This document shows, piece after piece, positions 40,028 to 50,486 of a stretch of 64,000 bases of DNA. The notes beneath the pieces were generated by a model that was not told the origin of the DNA, did not search any database, and was given only the letters and a program-made list of their open reading frames with translations. Every line of letters starts with the position of its first letter. Position 1 is the first letter of the stretch. Source of the DNA: Lepidostoma basale. Its lineage: Eukaryota; Arthropoda; Insecta; Trichoptera; Lepidostomatidae. Where the stretch lies: NCBI GenBank assembly GCA_022606425.2, contig JAHDVF020000240.1, positions 1,674,001-1,738,000 of the forward strand, given 5' to 3'. Position numbers and translations under genes: made by a program.

Positions 40028-40229
40028 TTAACAAGACTGGAGGGAAGACGCAACGTGGGGAGACCGTGCCTTCAATTGCTTGACGGTGTTCTGAAAGCCC
40101 TGCAATTGTTAGGAATTAGACCTGAAGAGTGGAAGTCGAGAATTTAGATTAGGGTCGTCTAGATAAACTTTTTGAAGGCGGCCGAGGTCCACCCAGGACT
40201 GTAGAGCCAGAGAGAAGAAGAAGAAGAAT
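40028..40229 (+). mobile_element. Family zeta retrotransposon 3' end with (GAA)n tail
   Basis: LEGRRNVGRPCLQLLDGVLK, ALQLLGIRPEEWKSRI, then FLKAAEVHPGL, stop, and AGAGAGAAGAAGAAGAAG. The last 80 bases match 21241-21319. Confidence 0.75.
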
Positions 40230-40754
40230 TTAATATAAATATACTCACTTAATACACACCTGCAAAACAATACGATACAATATGCGACCCTTATCGTAAA
40301 CATGTTAGGTGTGGGTATTTTTGAATTCGGAAATATAATTAAAGCCGAAAATTTATTATGTCCAATTTAGAAGGGACAAGAGGACATAAATATTATTACG
40401 TTAAGGCCAAGCACCTTTATTTAGTTTGCGTTTAATTAAATTTTAAGTTGATACATAAATAGTTCGGCGGGGCCTCGCCACATTGTTCCGAGGGAACCAC
40501 TTGACACATGCCCCTCGCGAGGAGTTCCTCTCAAACTATAGACGTCCCTGTTCCGCCCCCAGCTTATCTCGCCCGATCTCCGCTCGCCTCTCGCTCTCTT
40601 CTCTCGTGGGATATCCACAATGAAACAACAAACTCGTCGCAAATATGCACTTACTAGAATCATGGACCACTACGTTAGTGGGATTTCAGGCTGTTCCAAT
40701 AGCATATTTAATAAACAACAATTTAAATTTTTTCTTTGTTCGCTATACTTTGTG
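40230..40754. other. Non-repetitive island
   Basis: 40450-40640 is less AT-rich with a 75-codon minus-strand frame of no recognised type. No repeat match. Confidence 0.35.
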
Positions 40755-40824
40755 TTGTAGATGCTTTATTTGTCTTTTTCTTTTTTATATACTTTGTATA
40801 TACAACACCAACATTAAAAAAAAT

Positions 40825-40873
40825 TACATATCAGACATGTTTCGGACGACCAGTCTTTCTTCAGTGATACATA
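40825..40873 (-). ncRNA. Candidate hammerhead ribozyme (HH-E, minus strand)
   Basis: Minus strand: TATGTATCA, CTGAAGA, A, AGAC-TGGTC-GTCC (stem II with the closing pair A.C mismatched), GAAA, ACATGT, C, TGATATGTA. Stem I pairs over nine positions with two G-U pairs. The core residues are intact; the closing stem II pair is weaker than in the 39.6-kb copy. Confidence 0.6.
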
Positions 40874-41049
40874 TTTAAAATATTATAAAATTGTTTACAA
40901 ATATGATAAATTTTGACAGATGTTGATTTGACAGAAAGATTTATTTTGGAACGTTTAGGTTTTTGTTATAACAAATATTTTGAATCAATTAAATTTTAAA
41001 ATAATAATTTAAAGTTCTTTAAATTATTATTAATCTTTAAATTATTATT

Positions 41050-41175
41050 AAGTTGTTGGAAGAATCAACGTGCGTGTATGACTAGCTGTATGAATGTGGA
41101 AGAATTTAGAGAGGTGTGCCAGGATAGAGTAGTGTGGCGGTCCATTCTATCTACCTGCGTGATGGTTTGTTGTTG
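41050..41175 (+). mobile_element. Family alpha-b fragment with 13-bp target duplication
   Basis: It encodes WKNQRACMTSCMNVEEFREV-like sequence, CQDRVVWRSILST and CGTGATGGTTTGTTGTTG. It is flanked by TTAAATTATTATT at 41037-41049 and 41176-41188. Insertion postdates formation of the HH-E palindrome. Confidence 0.75.
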
Positions 41176-41315
41176 TTAAATTATTATTTTAAATTGATTC
41201 AAAATATTTGTAATAACAAAAACCTAAACGTTCCAAAATAAATCTTTATGATATCTGTCAAAACTGATACCATTTGTAAACAATTTTATAATATTTTAAA
41301 TATGTATCTTTATAA

Positions 41316-41364
41316 TATGTATCAATGAAGAAAGACTGGTCGTCCGAAACATGTTTGATATGTA
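41316..41364 (+). ncRNA. Hammerhead-like motif with C3 lost (HH-E, plus strand)
   Basis: TATGTATCA and TGATATGTA form a 9-pair stem I, but the core reads ATGAAGA. Stem II, GAAA, ACATGT and T follow. Loss of C3 should abolish cleavage. Confidence 0.6.
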
Positions 41365-41499
41365 ATTTTTTTTTTAAAGTTAGTGTTGTATATACAAAGT
41401 ATATAAAAAAAGAAAAAGACAAATAAAAGTTTCAATATTTCTTGAACACAATTTATTCATTTAATACTACTAAATGTAATTATTGAAATCATTAAATTT

Positions 41500-41825
41500 T
41501 ACGACGTTTTTAAGGACTGAGAAATGAAAATGCTGAGGTGGGCCGCTGAGATTACGATGCTAGATAAAGCTAAGAATGAGCGCATCAGAGGTAGCCTAAA
41601 AGTCGCTCCCATGGCGGAAAAGGCTAGAGAACGTCGTCGTCGTCGTGATGGAAGGAGGGAACCGGTTCTGCCTCCTGCAACGTGGATGTCCACAGTCAGA
41701 AACGACCTGAAGACGCTGAGACTGGACAGCCAGATGACCCTGGATCGCGAGACTTGGCGGAGGCGTATTGGGAGAGCCCACCCCAAATAACGGGAAATGG
41801 CCAGGCGAAAGAAGGTGTGACAACA
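41500..41825 (+). mobile_element. LINE C-terminus (GSLKVAPMAEK family)
   Basis: The frame 41524-41790 encodes KMLRWAAEITMLDKAKNERI, RGSLKVAPMAEKARERR, then RNDLKTLRLDSQMTLDRETW, RRRIGRAHPK, stop. The MLRW...LDK.RN..IRGSL.VAP...K pattern is well known from LINE ORF2 ends in animal genomes. The GHV.RR block is deleted. After the stop comes AACGGGAAATGGCCAGG, with no microsatellite tail. Confidence 0.75.
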
Positions 41826-41839
41826 AAAAAAATATTTGA

Positions 41840-42012
41840 TACGAAATTACTTTATTATTATATATTTGGTGTGCTTCCACTTGTGTTTATCGTCGACCTG
41901 TTTCGGCAGCTTGCTGCCATCTACTAGTTAACATGGCAGCAAGCTACCGAAACCGGTCGACGATAAACACAAATGGAATCACACTAAATATGTAATAATA
42001 AAGAAATATTGT
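41840..42012. repeat. Foldback element HH-C (best pair)
   Basis: Arms GTGCTTCCACTTGTGTTTAT and CGTCGACC, mirrored as GGTCGACGATAAACACAAAT. The inner hairpin is GGCAGCAAGCTACC, then GAAACCGGTC. The segment preceding GGCAGC is TTAACAT, so no CTGANGA remains. Confidence 0.7.
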
Positions 42013-42014
42013 AT

Positions 42015-42125
42015 AATTTGAAAGAATATCTTTTTTAAGAACTACTTCCACTGTGAATTTATTTCGATAGCGACCGGTTTCGTCAGACTCGCTGGCATCG
42101 ACAGACTGGTATACAGCTGTGTATT
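42015..42125 (-). repeat. HH-D arm, minus strand
   Basis: Minus strand: CCAGTCTGTCGATGCCAGC, GAGTCTGACGAAACCGGTCG, CTATCGAAATAAATTCACAG, GTGGAAGTAGTTC. It matches 31377-31460, with the same CTGTCGA core variant. Confidence 0.65.
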
Positions 42126-42219
42126 TAACATTAAAAAAATAAAATTTTGTCATTTAAATTTCATGTAAGAAGTTCATTGTTAAAATGAAAAAAAAAAGTT
42201 TTTTAAAAAAAATATACAT

Positions 42220-42350
42220 TTGATTAAATTCAACTTAGGGTTATGACTTCGACCGGTTTGATAGCTCGCCCCGAAGTTGGCTACGAGCTGCCGAAACCGG
42301 ATGATGCCATAACCGTATGTGGAATTTTACTAAATATATATATTTAAATA
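42220..42350. repeat. Foldback related to HH-C
   Basis: GGTTATGACTTCGACCGGTT and ACGAGCTGCCGAAACCGGAT, GCCATAACC form imperfect arms. GAAACCGG is kept; no CTGANGA. Confidence 0.55.
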
Positions 42351-42449
42351 AAAAAATATTAGTTTTTATTGTCATTATACTCGTATAATCTAACATGTCG
42401 AAGAATATTGATAACAAAATATTTAATAATGAAAATTAAAAAATATATA

Positions 42450-42540
42450 TTCTTCAGACTAGAAGATGGCAGCAAGCTGCCAAAAACGATCGAAGCCATA
42501 AAATTAAGTAGAATCAAACCGAATTAATGATAAAGGAATA
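42450..42540 (+). repeat. HH-C arm, plus strand
   Basis: CTAGAAGATGGCAGCAAGCT, GCCAAAAACGATCGAAGCC. Stem II is perfect but GAAAC is degraded to AAAAAC. Confidence 0.6.
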
Positions 42541-42594
42541 ATATTTTTTTCATTTTTAACATTGACTTTCTACCAAGATTTTTTTAATAACATC

Positions 42595-43222
42595 ATTTGA
42601 TGTGGAGAGAGTTGCAAAATTCAAGTATCTCGGCAGTATCCTAACAGAAAATCTCGACCCAGATGTTGAAATCAAATGCAAAATTGAAGCAGCTCGTGCT
42701 GCCTTTAATAAGATGAGAACTATTTTCTGCGATGATAATATTAATTTGAAATTATGACAAAGAATGGTCAGATGCTATGTTTGGTCAGTGCTGTTATACG
42801 GGGTAGAATCATGGACCCTTAAAGTCAATGTTATGAACTGATTAGAGGCCTTTGAGATGTGGATATACCGAAGGATGTTACGCATCTTCTGGACTGACAT
42901 GGTCAACAACACCAACGTTCTCCATAGAGCCAGAGTTGACAGAGAGTTGCTGAGCAATATCAAAGTACGTAAGGTGTCCTACTTGGGCCATGTTCTGAGA
43001 GTCGAAAAGTACGCACTGTTACATCTGATCTTGGAGGGTAGGATTGAGGGTCGACGAGGTGTTGGGAGAAGGAGGGATTCCTGGTTAAGGAACATCTGAG
43101 AGTGAACGGGGATGAGGTCCGTGGGGGAGCTGTTCCGAGCTGCCCAGGACAGGGAGGCCTACTCAAGGGTGATAGTCAACGTTGGGGAGACCTGACAGGA
43201 CACGGGAAGAAGAAGAAGAAAT
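42595..43222 (+). mobile_element. Family beta retrotransposon, post-RT region to (GAA)n tail
   Basis: This is the longest beta copy. It reads VERVAKFKYLGSILTENLDP, DVEIKCKIEAARAAFNKMR, YVWSVLLYGVESWTLKVNVM, LEAFEMWIYRRMLRIFWTDM, VNNTNVLHRARVDRELL, VRKVSYLGHVLRVEKYALLH, EGRIEGRRGVGRRRDSWLRN, and the end VGELFRAAQDREAYSRVIVN, then VGET, stop, GAAGAAGAAGAA. Three in-frame stops kill it. The end belongs to the VNVGET subfamily, as at 9.03-9.10 kb. Confidence 0.9.
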
Positions 43223-43617
43223 AATTATAATAATTACTTACGGTTGCGATGTGTCGCTTATGGAACGTCTCGTTTTAAAGCGTCTGTCCGCCATTACATG
43301 TCCATTTGCGTCTGGAGGGTTGCATTTAATTGGGAGTGTTTAGTGTACCTATCCCGGGTCCCAATATCCTCCAGGGCCCGCCCGAGCTGCTCGCCACTCA
43401 CTGCAATAGGTATTACTATTGTCGCACTGCAAACACGTAATAATAATTGAGAGAGATGTACAATTTCATTTTATCTACGACTAAAATCCTCCTAAGGTCT
43501 TTACGACGGGAAACAAGGTTTTGAAGTGTGTGTCAGGTTTGGAATTTTCATTAATTTTGAGCTGTACTGTAATTTTGTCGCTTTGTTTCTAAATAATGCC
43601 AATCTGAGAATATGGAA
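43223..43617. other. Non-repetitive island
   Basis: 43240-43430 is less AT-rich with a 68-codon frame of unknown nature. Confidence 0.35.
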
Positions 43618-44035
43618 CGAATGGATGAGAGACTTTATTGATCTGGACAAAGCATTTGATAGAATTCCCAGAGAATTTGTGTGTCAATCTATCAGGTTTC
43701 GAAAAATTCCCGAAATCTATGTGGATGTGATAAAAAAGATGTACAAAGTTTCAACCACAATGGTGTGAAGCCCAGCTGCCACAGGCCCCCCTTTTGTTGT
43801 AAATGCGGGAGTGCACCAGGGATCAGCTCTGAACCCACTTCTCTTTAACCCGGTCATGGACCACCTCACTGCATGTATCCAATAGCTAGTCTCATGAAAC
43901 GTGCTCAAATAATAGACATATTTATATTATACAGCTATTTATCCAGGGGCTGGAGAATACCGAGCGCAGTGGACGACGAGATTTAAGACTTTGCTGCAAA
44001 CCAATCTCGATGATTAAAACTGCGAAGAAGACTTC
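43618..44035 (+). mobile_element. LINE reverse transcriptase fragment, internally deleted
   Basis: DLDKAFDRIPREFVCQSIRF, RKIPEIYVDVIKKMYKVSTT, then in another frame GVHQGSALNPLLFNPVMDHL: RT motifs 2 to 4 (a DLEKAFDR-type block and a GVxQGSxLSPLLF-type block). After about 60 bases it jumps to a C-terminal remnant (FKTLLQTNLDD). YADD is missing. AGTGACAAG-type tails are not seen; CGAAGAAGAC follows. Confidence 0.75.
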
Positions 44036-44517
44036 TAGGTTTGTTTATAATATAAAATGCTATTGAACTCATCCCGATTGATATAATATATTTAAAAGGA
44101 TTCGAAATTAGAATGATGAATATTCATTGAAATACGAAGAAGGATGTTTCAGGATCAGAGCGTTACATCACAGTAATTAAGGCAATGAGTAAACGTCTGA
44201 ACCGACATGGAGGGGAAAGCAAATCACTTCATTTTCTTGCATTGACTGCAGCATTATTTATTCTTGAATGCACCCCTTAACTCGGAAGATCTACTCGTAT
44301 ATGTCTATATATGTATTGTACGTATGTACATATATAAATAACCCACGTATGACTATTTATACGCAAAAAGTTAAAACGTAGTACACGTGCAGAAATATTT
44401 ATTTTATTTTACTTTTTACTTATTATTAATATTATTTAAACTATTGTGCGCTCTGTTTAAAAAAAAAAGTTTAGATTTTTACCGAGTCCTGACGTATCGC
44501 CACGCGTCAGGGCGACA
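44036..44517. other. AT-rich interval
   Basis: Nothing recognised; short alternating TATG/TACA stretch at 44296-44340. Confidence 0.4.
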
Positions 44518-44650
44518 TTTAATATTTACTTGATTAGATCGTGCCACGTTTTCCTCGGTCTTTATCTCTTTCTTGTTTCGTTTAAAATATTATTTTTCTT
44601 TCCTTGTGTCCAAATTATCTAAATGTCTCTCTCATTATTTTGATAATAAC
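44518..44650 (-). mobile_element. Family alpha internal fragment, minus strand
   Basis: Reversed GRGTKARKTWHDLIK-like sequence (ATCGTGCCACGTTTTCCTCG on the plus strand) and a decayed FGHME region. No tail. Confidence 0.65.
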
Positions 44651-45129
44651 ACTTTCATTCTGTTTATTTATTTATTATTACATACTGTACATTCGATTTA
44701 AAAAGCTATCTTCAGGAAGTGAACGGTAATTGGTGCAATGTTGGTGTTATTTGCACGTCATACTCAAACTTATTTATGTGTCTCAGGGGATTGAAATAGA
44801 AAAAGTGGTAGGGGTAGTATGAAGGCAAAGGGGGAGGGGCGGCAATGGCCAAGAAGACAATTTCGTGTCTCGTGTACAGAGAATATTACGCTTCTCAAAT
44901 ATGGGGACACAATTTACAGGGAATAAACTGTAACATCTAATACGAAAACAGATTTCAACAACGCACCAAAATGGGAACAGAACAAATATACATTTATATA
45001 AGAATACATAATTTAATCTCATGATCTGAATATCAAAGCATGGTTAGATACAAATTAAATACATTATTTGTAAACCTCGATTTATAAAAAATATTTTTTC
45101 ATCACTTTGTGATAAAATTTTTTATTTCA
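44651..45129. other. Interval without recognised gene
   Basis: Nothing recognised. Confidence 0.4.
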
Positions 45130-45210
45130 ACACGTTAAATTAAATAACTTGGTTTTATATATCAATTGTGATATATAAAACAAAGTTATTTAATTTAACA
45201 GTTTACTATG
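45130..45210. repeat. HH-A outer arms joined without core
   Basis: GTTAAATTAAATAACTT and GGTTTTATATATCA face ATTGTGATATATAAAACAAA and GTTATTTAATTTAAC. The outer HH-A arms are retained but the whole hammerhead region is absent. Confidence 0.75.
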
Positions 45211-45339
45211 ACAATTTTGAAACATTCTTATTTTGCGTATCACAATTCAATTGTAATTTGTGATGTGAACATATAATAATAGTGTTTTAAACATTTAATA
45301 AATTTAATACTGTTAAACATCAGAAGTTCTTCTGAAAGT

Positions 45340-45545
45340 TTTTATGTAATAAATACGAATGAAAATGTCTGTTTTCTAGAAGTTTTATTAAATTTTATGT
45401 GAATGAATGACATATTTCACCGTCGAAAGCATTTATCAATTGCCATTCATATGAATATAAAAAAAATTCTAGAAAACAGACGATTTAATTCGTATTAATT
45501 ATTTTAAATGGAGTTTTGCATCATTGTTCAAGAAACAATAAATAA
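45340..45545. repeat. Foldback element HH-B (copy 6) with family flank
   Basis: Arms ACGAATGAAAATGTCTGTTT, TCTAGAAGTTTTATTAAATT and AAATTCTAGAAAACAGACGA are inverted; the cores are decayed (CATATTTCACCGTCG). The flank TTTTAAATGGAGTTTTGCAT, TGTTCAAGAAACAATAAATA follows. A further HH-B half arm lies at 45590-45650. Confidence 0.7.
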
Positions 45546-45650
45546 GTTATATTTAATTGGAGTGACATATTTCACCCTTTGATAATATTACAGGAGATGG
45601 AACGTGTAATTTTCATAAATTATAATAAAACTTCCATATATTTCCATATA

Positions 45651-46654
45651 AAATTATATTTCATTTTTAATTATTCATTATTACTAATACTACTAGTTTT
45701 CTCTTTAACTGATCAAAGTGTTACTTTATTATTGTTATATATTTAACCTTATGTCAGTACTTTATTATTCTTATATTAAATATTTGTGGTAGCATGTAAT
45801 TGGCCTTGTTTTGTTGTCTCTGTGTGTTTATACTCATATACTGTAATTACTGTTTGTTACCCTCAATAATAAAAAAATAAAAAAAATAAAAATATTGAAA
45901 TAAAAATTGAGTTTGTAAAAAAACTTTTTATAAATAACGTTCAAATCATATAATAACTTACAAATATTACAAATATCTTCAATGGAGATTTTACCTTAAT
46001 GAAACTAATTTATCATTACATCTTAGGTCCCGGATGGATATTATGTGTAATGCATTATTTGAAGACTATTATACTAAACCAAAATAAGAATTAAACGTAT
46101 ATTTAAGTTACTGGTGAAACATTTTTTGGGTGAAAAAAATATCTTTATATTATCCGAAATATTTATATATTATTTTTTCAATAAACAAAATGGTTATTCG
46201 TAAACTATGATATTATATTTTTCTGATTAAAAATGCTTGGGGTGTAAAGTTAGAGAATCTTGAGAATAGGCCAGGATGTACAACCGCCGAGGGGATGAGA
46301 GGAAAGTGGCGCTTAGGAGGTACTCGCAACACCTTAAATTTATGGTTTTATGATGGTAGAAATTGCATGATGAAAATTACAAAAGGCAGCCAACTACAAA
46401 TAAATTTAGTTTTAGTATCAACTGTTTAAAACAATAGGTAATACTTATTGTGGATTATGCATCGTCCTCTTAGATTATAAAGAGTAAATAGAGCCGATCG
46501 ACCACCACATTTTCCTACCTTGACATATTTTTATAGATTCTAGAACACCCATAGTTAAGATTTGATTGATTTGCTGATTCCATGTTTACCTCGGCGAGAT
46601 GTGTGAGATCGCTCGCCATTCACAGCGTTAATATATGCTTTTTGGTTATACAAA
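45651..46654. other. AT-rich interval
   Basis: Nothing recognised; 46240-46330 is slightly less AT-rich. Confidence 0.4.
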
Positions 46655-46737
46655 GAAATAATAAAATTTTAGTTATATTAAGTAATAATAAATTTTAGTT
46701 ATATTAAGTAAAAACAAATTTTAGTTATATTAACCGC
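46655..46737. repeat. Tandem repeat, about 3 x 28 bp
   Basis: AAATTTTAGTTATATTAAGT is repeated three times with small differences. Confidence 0.9.
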
Positions 46738-47065
46738 ACTACTTTTGGGTTATTTTCCGAGAAACGTGCAGAAAAAAGCAGTTTTTTTATTAATGAAATT
46801 TAATTATACAATAATTTAACTTTTTTAAATTCCGAAACGTCAAATACTCGGCCGCACACTTTGCCTGCCCCTTGTAAAACTATCATATTTATGAAGACTT
46901 GTACTCAAGTGTTGTTGGCACACGCGCGTATCCCTATCAGTTTGTACATTTTAGATACATTACTTTTTCTGAAGCGTGTACGTGATACGGGATAGCGCAG
47001 AATGGTACAGTCACAGTGAACGTAACATGTACGTTCAAATACGTACGGTGGTTAAGTCCTTATAA
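46738..47065. other. Interval without recognised gene
   Basis: Nothing recognised. Confidence 0.4.
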
Positions 47066-47185
47066 AACACCAGGCTAGCTGGCATCGACATGCTGGATGC
47101 TAGCTAGCTTGGCGAAACCGGTCGCTGATAAAATAAAGGCAACAAGTTGAATCAGTTATTAAAAATATCGTTTTATTAAGAGATT
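47066..47185. repeat. HH-D element, inverted pair compressed
   Basis: ACCAGGCTAGCTGGCATCGA on the left (reversed TCGATGCCAGC) and GCTTGGCGAAACCGGTCGCT on the right, followed by the family body AAAATAAAGGCAACAAGTTG. The core is incomplete on each side. Confidence 0.65.
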
Positions 47186-47284
47186 TTAGCAAAATCATTA
47201 GTTATATTAATATTGCTGAATATTAAAAAGAAAGTTTTCACTAAATTTTTTAAAGAATACTTTATTTAATGATGCGTATCACAA

Positions 47285-47415
47285 AAATAATAATGCCTGA
47301 GCATGACGAAACATGTCATGTCTATAAAATATACTAAAACTTCTATAAAACAGACGCTTTCATCCTTATTCATTATTTAATATGGAGTTGTACATCATTG
47401 TTCAAGAAACAATAA
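47285..47415 (+). repeat. HH-B arm with family flank
   Basis: AATGCCTGAGCATGACG, AAACATGTCATGTC, AAAACTTCTATAAAACAGAC, then TTATTTAATATGGAGTTGTA and TGTTCAAGAAACAATAAATA. ATAATGCC replaces CTGATGATGCC. Confidence 0.65.
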
Positions 47416-48339
47416 ATATATAGTTGGTGGTTTCGTTTATTTTTTACTTTAATTTATTAAATAAGAATTGAAGGGCTTTCAAATCAAGTAGAGGATTGAA
47501 TAATTAAGGATTCATAGGGGTAAAAAAATCAATTAGGTAGTCAGTAGTCTTAGTAATAAAATATTCATTGAGCCATAAATTTACTGAAGATAGCTTTCAT
47601 TACGTACACGCTTCATATAACTGCGCTTATGTACTTCAATAAATGTAATATTTCATACCAAAGAGCTCTTAGAATTTCAAAATTTCATTTCTGCGAAGAG
47701 GCACCTTTTAATATTTTTTCCTACTAGGCAAATGTAAATTTAAATACACGGCAAAGTATCATGAATTGGAAATGTAATTTTCCCCCGACACCCTCAAATT
47801 CCTTCGCAAACAATAAGTTTCCCGTGGGATATCTTGTTCTCCAAAAAATGCTTAAGTTTTACGATAACGATTATTCCCGTCGGGAGAGGCAAGACACGGA
47901 ATTAAATTGACAATAATATTTGTGTATTACGACATATTGTTAGAGAGGTCCTGTTTTAAATTCCAGGAACGCTCCGGGAAGATTACCTACATAGAAAGTT
48001 CTGGACGACGCTAATTGAAAATATTACTTAACTTTACAACTAAAGATTTTGAAACGAAGAGATGTTTACAGCGTTTAATTGTATACCTTATTGTATACTT
48101 AGATCTTGGTATTATACGAAAGGATTCAATATTGTGTTGTTGGCGTAATTGGTATAGCGTAACTTTATGTCATTTGTAATAAAAAAAAGATTGAAAATAA
48201 TTCAAAACTATTTATGAATCATCAACGAAAGTAAGGCTTAATCAAGACCTCTCTAATCAATTCCAAACACATTGCACGCTTAATAGTAAACTGACCGATT
48301 ATGGTTTAGGTCATGATTGAGTTAAAATTAGACAGAGGC
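47416..48339. other. Non-repetitive interval
   Basis: 47680-48000 is less AT-rich and non-repetitive in this window. No frame with a recognisable domain. Confidence 0.35.
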
Positions 48340-48440
48340 TTGTGTTAACGCTATCCATCTATTTTTCAGAATGTTAACGCTATCCATTCGTAGTACGATA
48401 ATCGTTCAAAACGTGAACGCTATCCATTCGTACGTGTTTT
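48340..48440. repeat. Three short direct repeats
   Basis: AACGCTATCCAT occurs at about 48348, 48376 and 48417, the last two as AACGCTATCCATTCGTA. Spacing is irregular. Confidence 0.8.
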
Positions 48441-48514
48441 TCGACTGTTTTTGTTAAAACACCGACTCATGTCAGATTAAGCAAAACTTGCTTTTTTGAG
48501 ATAAGCCAGTGTTC

Positions 48515-49075
48515 AATTAAGTGTGGGACATAACGGTCAACGACAGGAAGATGCGTTAGCATGCCTCCTGTTCAATGTAGCCTTAGAAGAAGTGATCCGG
48601 GATTCAAACATAGATACTAGGGATCTCTTCAAGTCTGTTCAGATGCTCGCCTACACGGAGGATATTGACATTATCGGAAGATCACTCGAAGCTACCCGTG
48701 AAGCGTCCATAGCATTGGAACAGAAGGCAAAGGTTATGGGACTCATCATCAACGAAGCAAAACAAAATTCTGGTGATTGCCTCTAACACACAGTACAATT
48801 CCCCAATTTACGGTGGGATATTACAGTTTTGAAGTGATAAAAGAGTTCTCATAAATAGGCTCCATAATTACTTGTAACAATGATATAGGAGAGGAAGTCA
48901 GAAGGAGGATGATGGCCGCGAGCCACTGTTATTATGGACTTCAGAAGCAGTTAAAGTCCAAGCTGGTCAGAAGAAACACCAAAATTCTATTGTACAAGAT
49001 TAAGCCAGTCCAGACACATGTCTCTGAAACCTGGGTAATATGAAAAGGAGCTTCGATAGGGTTACAAAATTAACT
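48515..49075 (+). mobile_element. LINE reverse transcriptase fragment with mutated active site
   Basis: The frame 48523-48786 encodes RQEDALACLLFNVALEEVIR (RT motif LRQGDALS-LLF-type), SVQMLAYTEDIDIIGRSLEA (motif YADDIDIIG with YADD changed to YTED), TREASIALEQKAKVMGL and INEAK. In shifted frames it continues IASNTQYNSPIYGGILQF-like, FSYIGSIITCNNDIGEEVRR, RMMAASHCYYGLQKQLKSKL and PVQTHVSETWV. The first catalytic aspartate is lost, so it is inactive. Confidence 0.8.
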
Positions 49076-50319
49076 GTTTATTTTGTTATCCACATGGAGC
49101 TCCGGGGGATGGTTTTGACAAAAGTGCTGTAAAAACTAGTAAAAGTTAAATCAAAATGTTGAATTAATTTTCTATTATTTCTATTGCATTATCGATAAAG
49201 TCAATGTATGCAATGTCGACAAACTATTTATCTCACATTCGTTTCTACTATGCTAATTTTGATTAGTTGTTTATTCCTTGTAAACCTTCGAATGCAGTCG
49301 TCTCGCGAAGAAGTCACGGAGCCGTTAAAACTGAAGTCTTTCATTGGCGGTGTTGGTAACGCCGTTAATCAATAAACTTTAGGATTATTAATTAACGCCG
49401 TTAGAACAGGCGACCGTTTCAATGGAGGCCTCAAGAGGCGACGGCTGAACCCAATTACCCCCGACCCCTCCCCAAACCACCTTACTTCATTCCCAGCCCA
49501 TCCCTCACACCCCCTACGGTGAGCCTTCGACAAGACAGGGATGATTAGACCTCGCTATGAGAGAGTTGAAATTTTTTAAAATTAATGTCAAAATTTGACA
49601 TCGGTACTTGAATACTTCATATTAAATAATTGTTTTTTCTTTTCAACATGTTTCAATTGGACTTTGACATGGAATTTCACAGTTTTAATTTGATTAAAAT
49701 ATGTACATAAAACTCTATATAAAATGAAAATTTGCTTTTTAATACATGCAGTTTATCCATTTTTATGATTGTCTTCTTAAGCGGTATTTCATCCCGGAAG
49801 TAATTTGTTATAAAATTGAAGATTCCGGATATTCCACACTTCAGAATTTTAATGAATTTAGAATTTTTTTTCGACATTTTGATTTATTTTTCTAAAAGTA
49901 TTTCGAAAATATTACACCTTCGTTATTTGATGAATGTTTATAGATTAAGGTAAAGTACGTTGATTTGTAGAGAAAATAAATTTCATAAATGGAAAAACGG
50001 TGTTTTTATTAAGTTAATCATAATTTTAATTTTAATTTTCTAATTTTAAGATAACTACGAAAATACAGTTGAATCGAAACCGATTGGTTGTAGATAAACT
50101 TCTTACTTACTTCATATGGCCGTAGAAATCTTGAAGAGTTTCAGGTTCCTTGATGATTTGATTCCAAGTTCGTCGATCCTGCGTCTTTTGCTTCCAGCAG
50201 TCCGTTTCGCTCAACCTAGCCAGGAAAAGAAAGTGAAAAAAAAAATAGAGTGATGTTTTTTTTGACAAGTTTCATTTTTTTAAATTATCTTGGTACGAGT
50301 ACAAGGAACCTGAAACTCA
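49076..50319. other. Non-repetitive interval with a less AT-rich island
   Basis: 49270-49560 is less AT-rich with two copies of AACGCCGTTA. A 17-bp inverted repeat, GAGTTTCAGGTTCCTTG at about 50145 and its mirror CAAGGAACCTGAAACTC at about 50302, brackets 50.15-50.32 kb. No frame recognised. Confidence 0.35.
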
Positions 50320-50486
50320 ACAGGTCGTTTGAACCCTATTACTGTATACAATTTATTTTTTAGCTATTATATTGATTCTCGTGACATGTGATGATAGGTA
50401 GCCAATCTATCGCCCATTTTATTGTCACGTGAATTCTACACCAGACCAAAGACAGTGTGACAATCACACTACCATCGCCGGGAATC
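50320..50486 (-). mobile_element. SINE copy, minus strand, head missing
   Basis: Reversed: CCCGGCGATGGTAGTGTGAT, TGTCACACTGTCTTTGGTCT, GGTGTAGAATTCACGTGACA, CACATGTCACGAGAATCAAT. The A box and most of the head are absent. Confidence 0.8.

Larger units (their letters stand above)
40755..41435. repeat. HH-E inverted pair with two hammerhead motifs, broken by an alpha-b insertion
   Basis: The left arm (40761-41030) and right arm (41176-41432) are long inverted copies: terminus TTTGTCTTTTTCTTTTTTAT / AAAAAAAGAAAAAGACAAAT, hammerhead core, then body with TTTGACAGATGTT, GGAACGTTTAGGTTTTTGTT and their mirrors. The minus-strand core at 40825-40873 is intact; the plus-strand core at 41316-41364 has A for C3. 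A 126-bp alpha-b piece sits near the centre. Confidence 0.8.
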
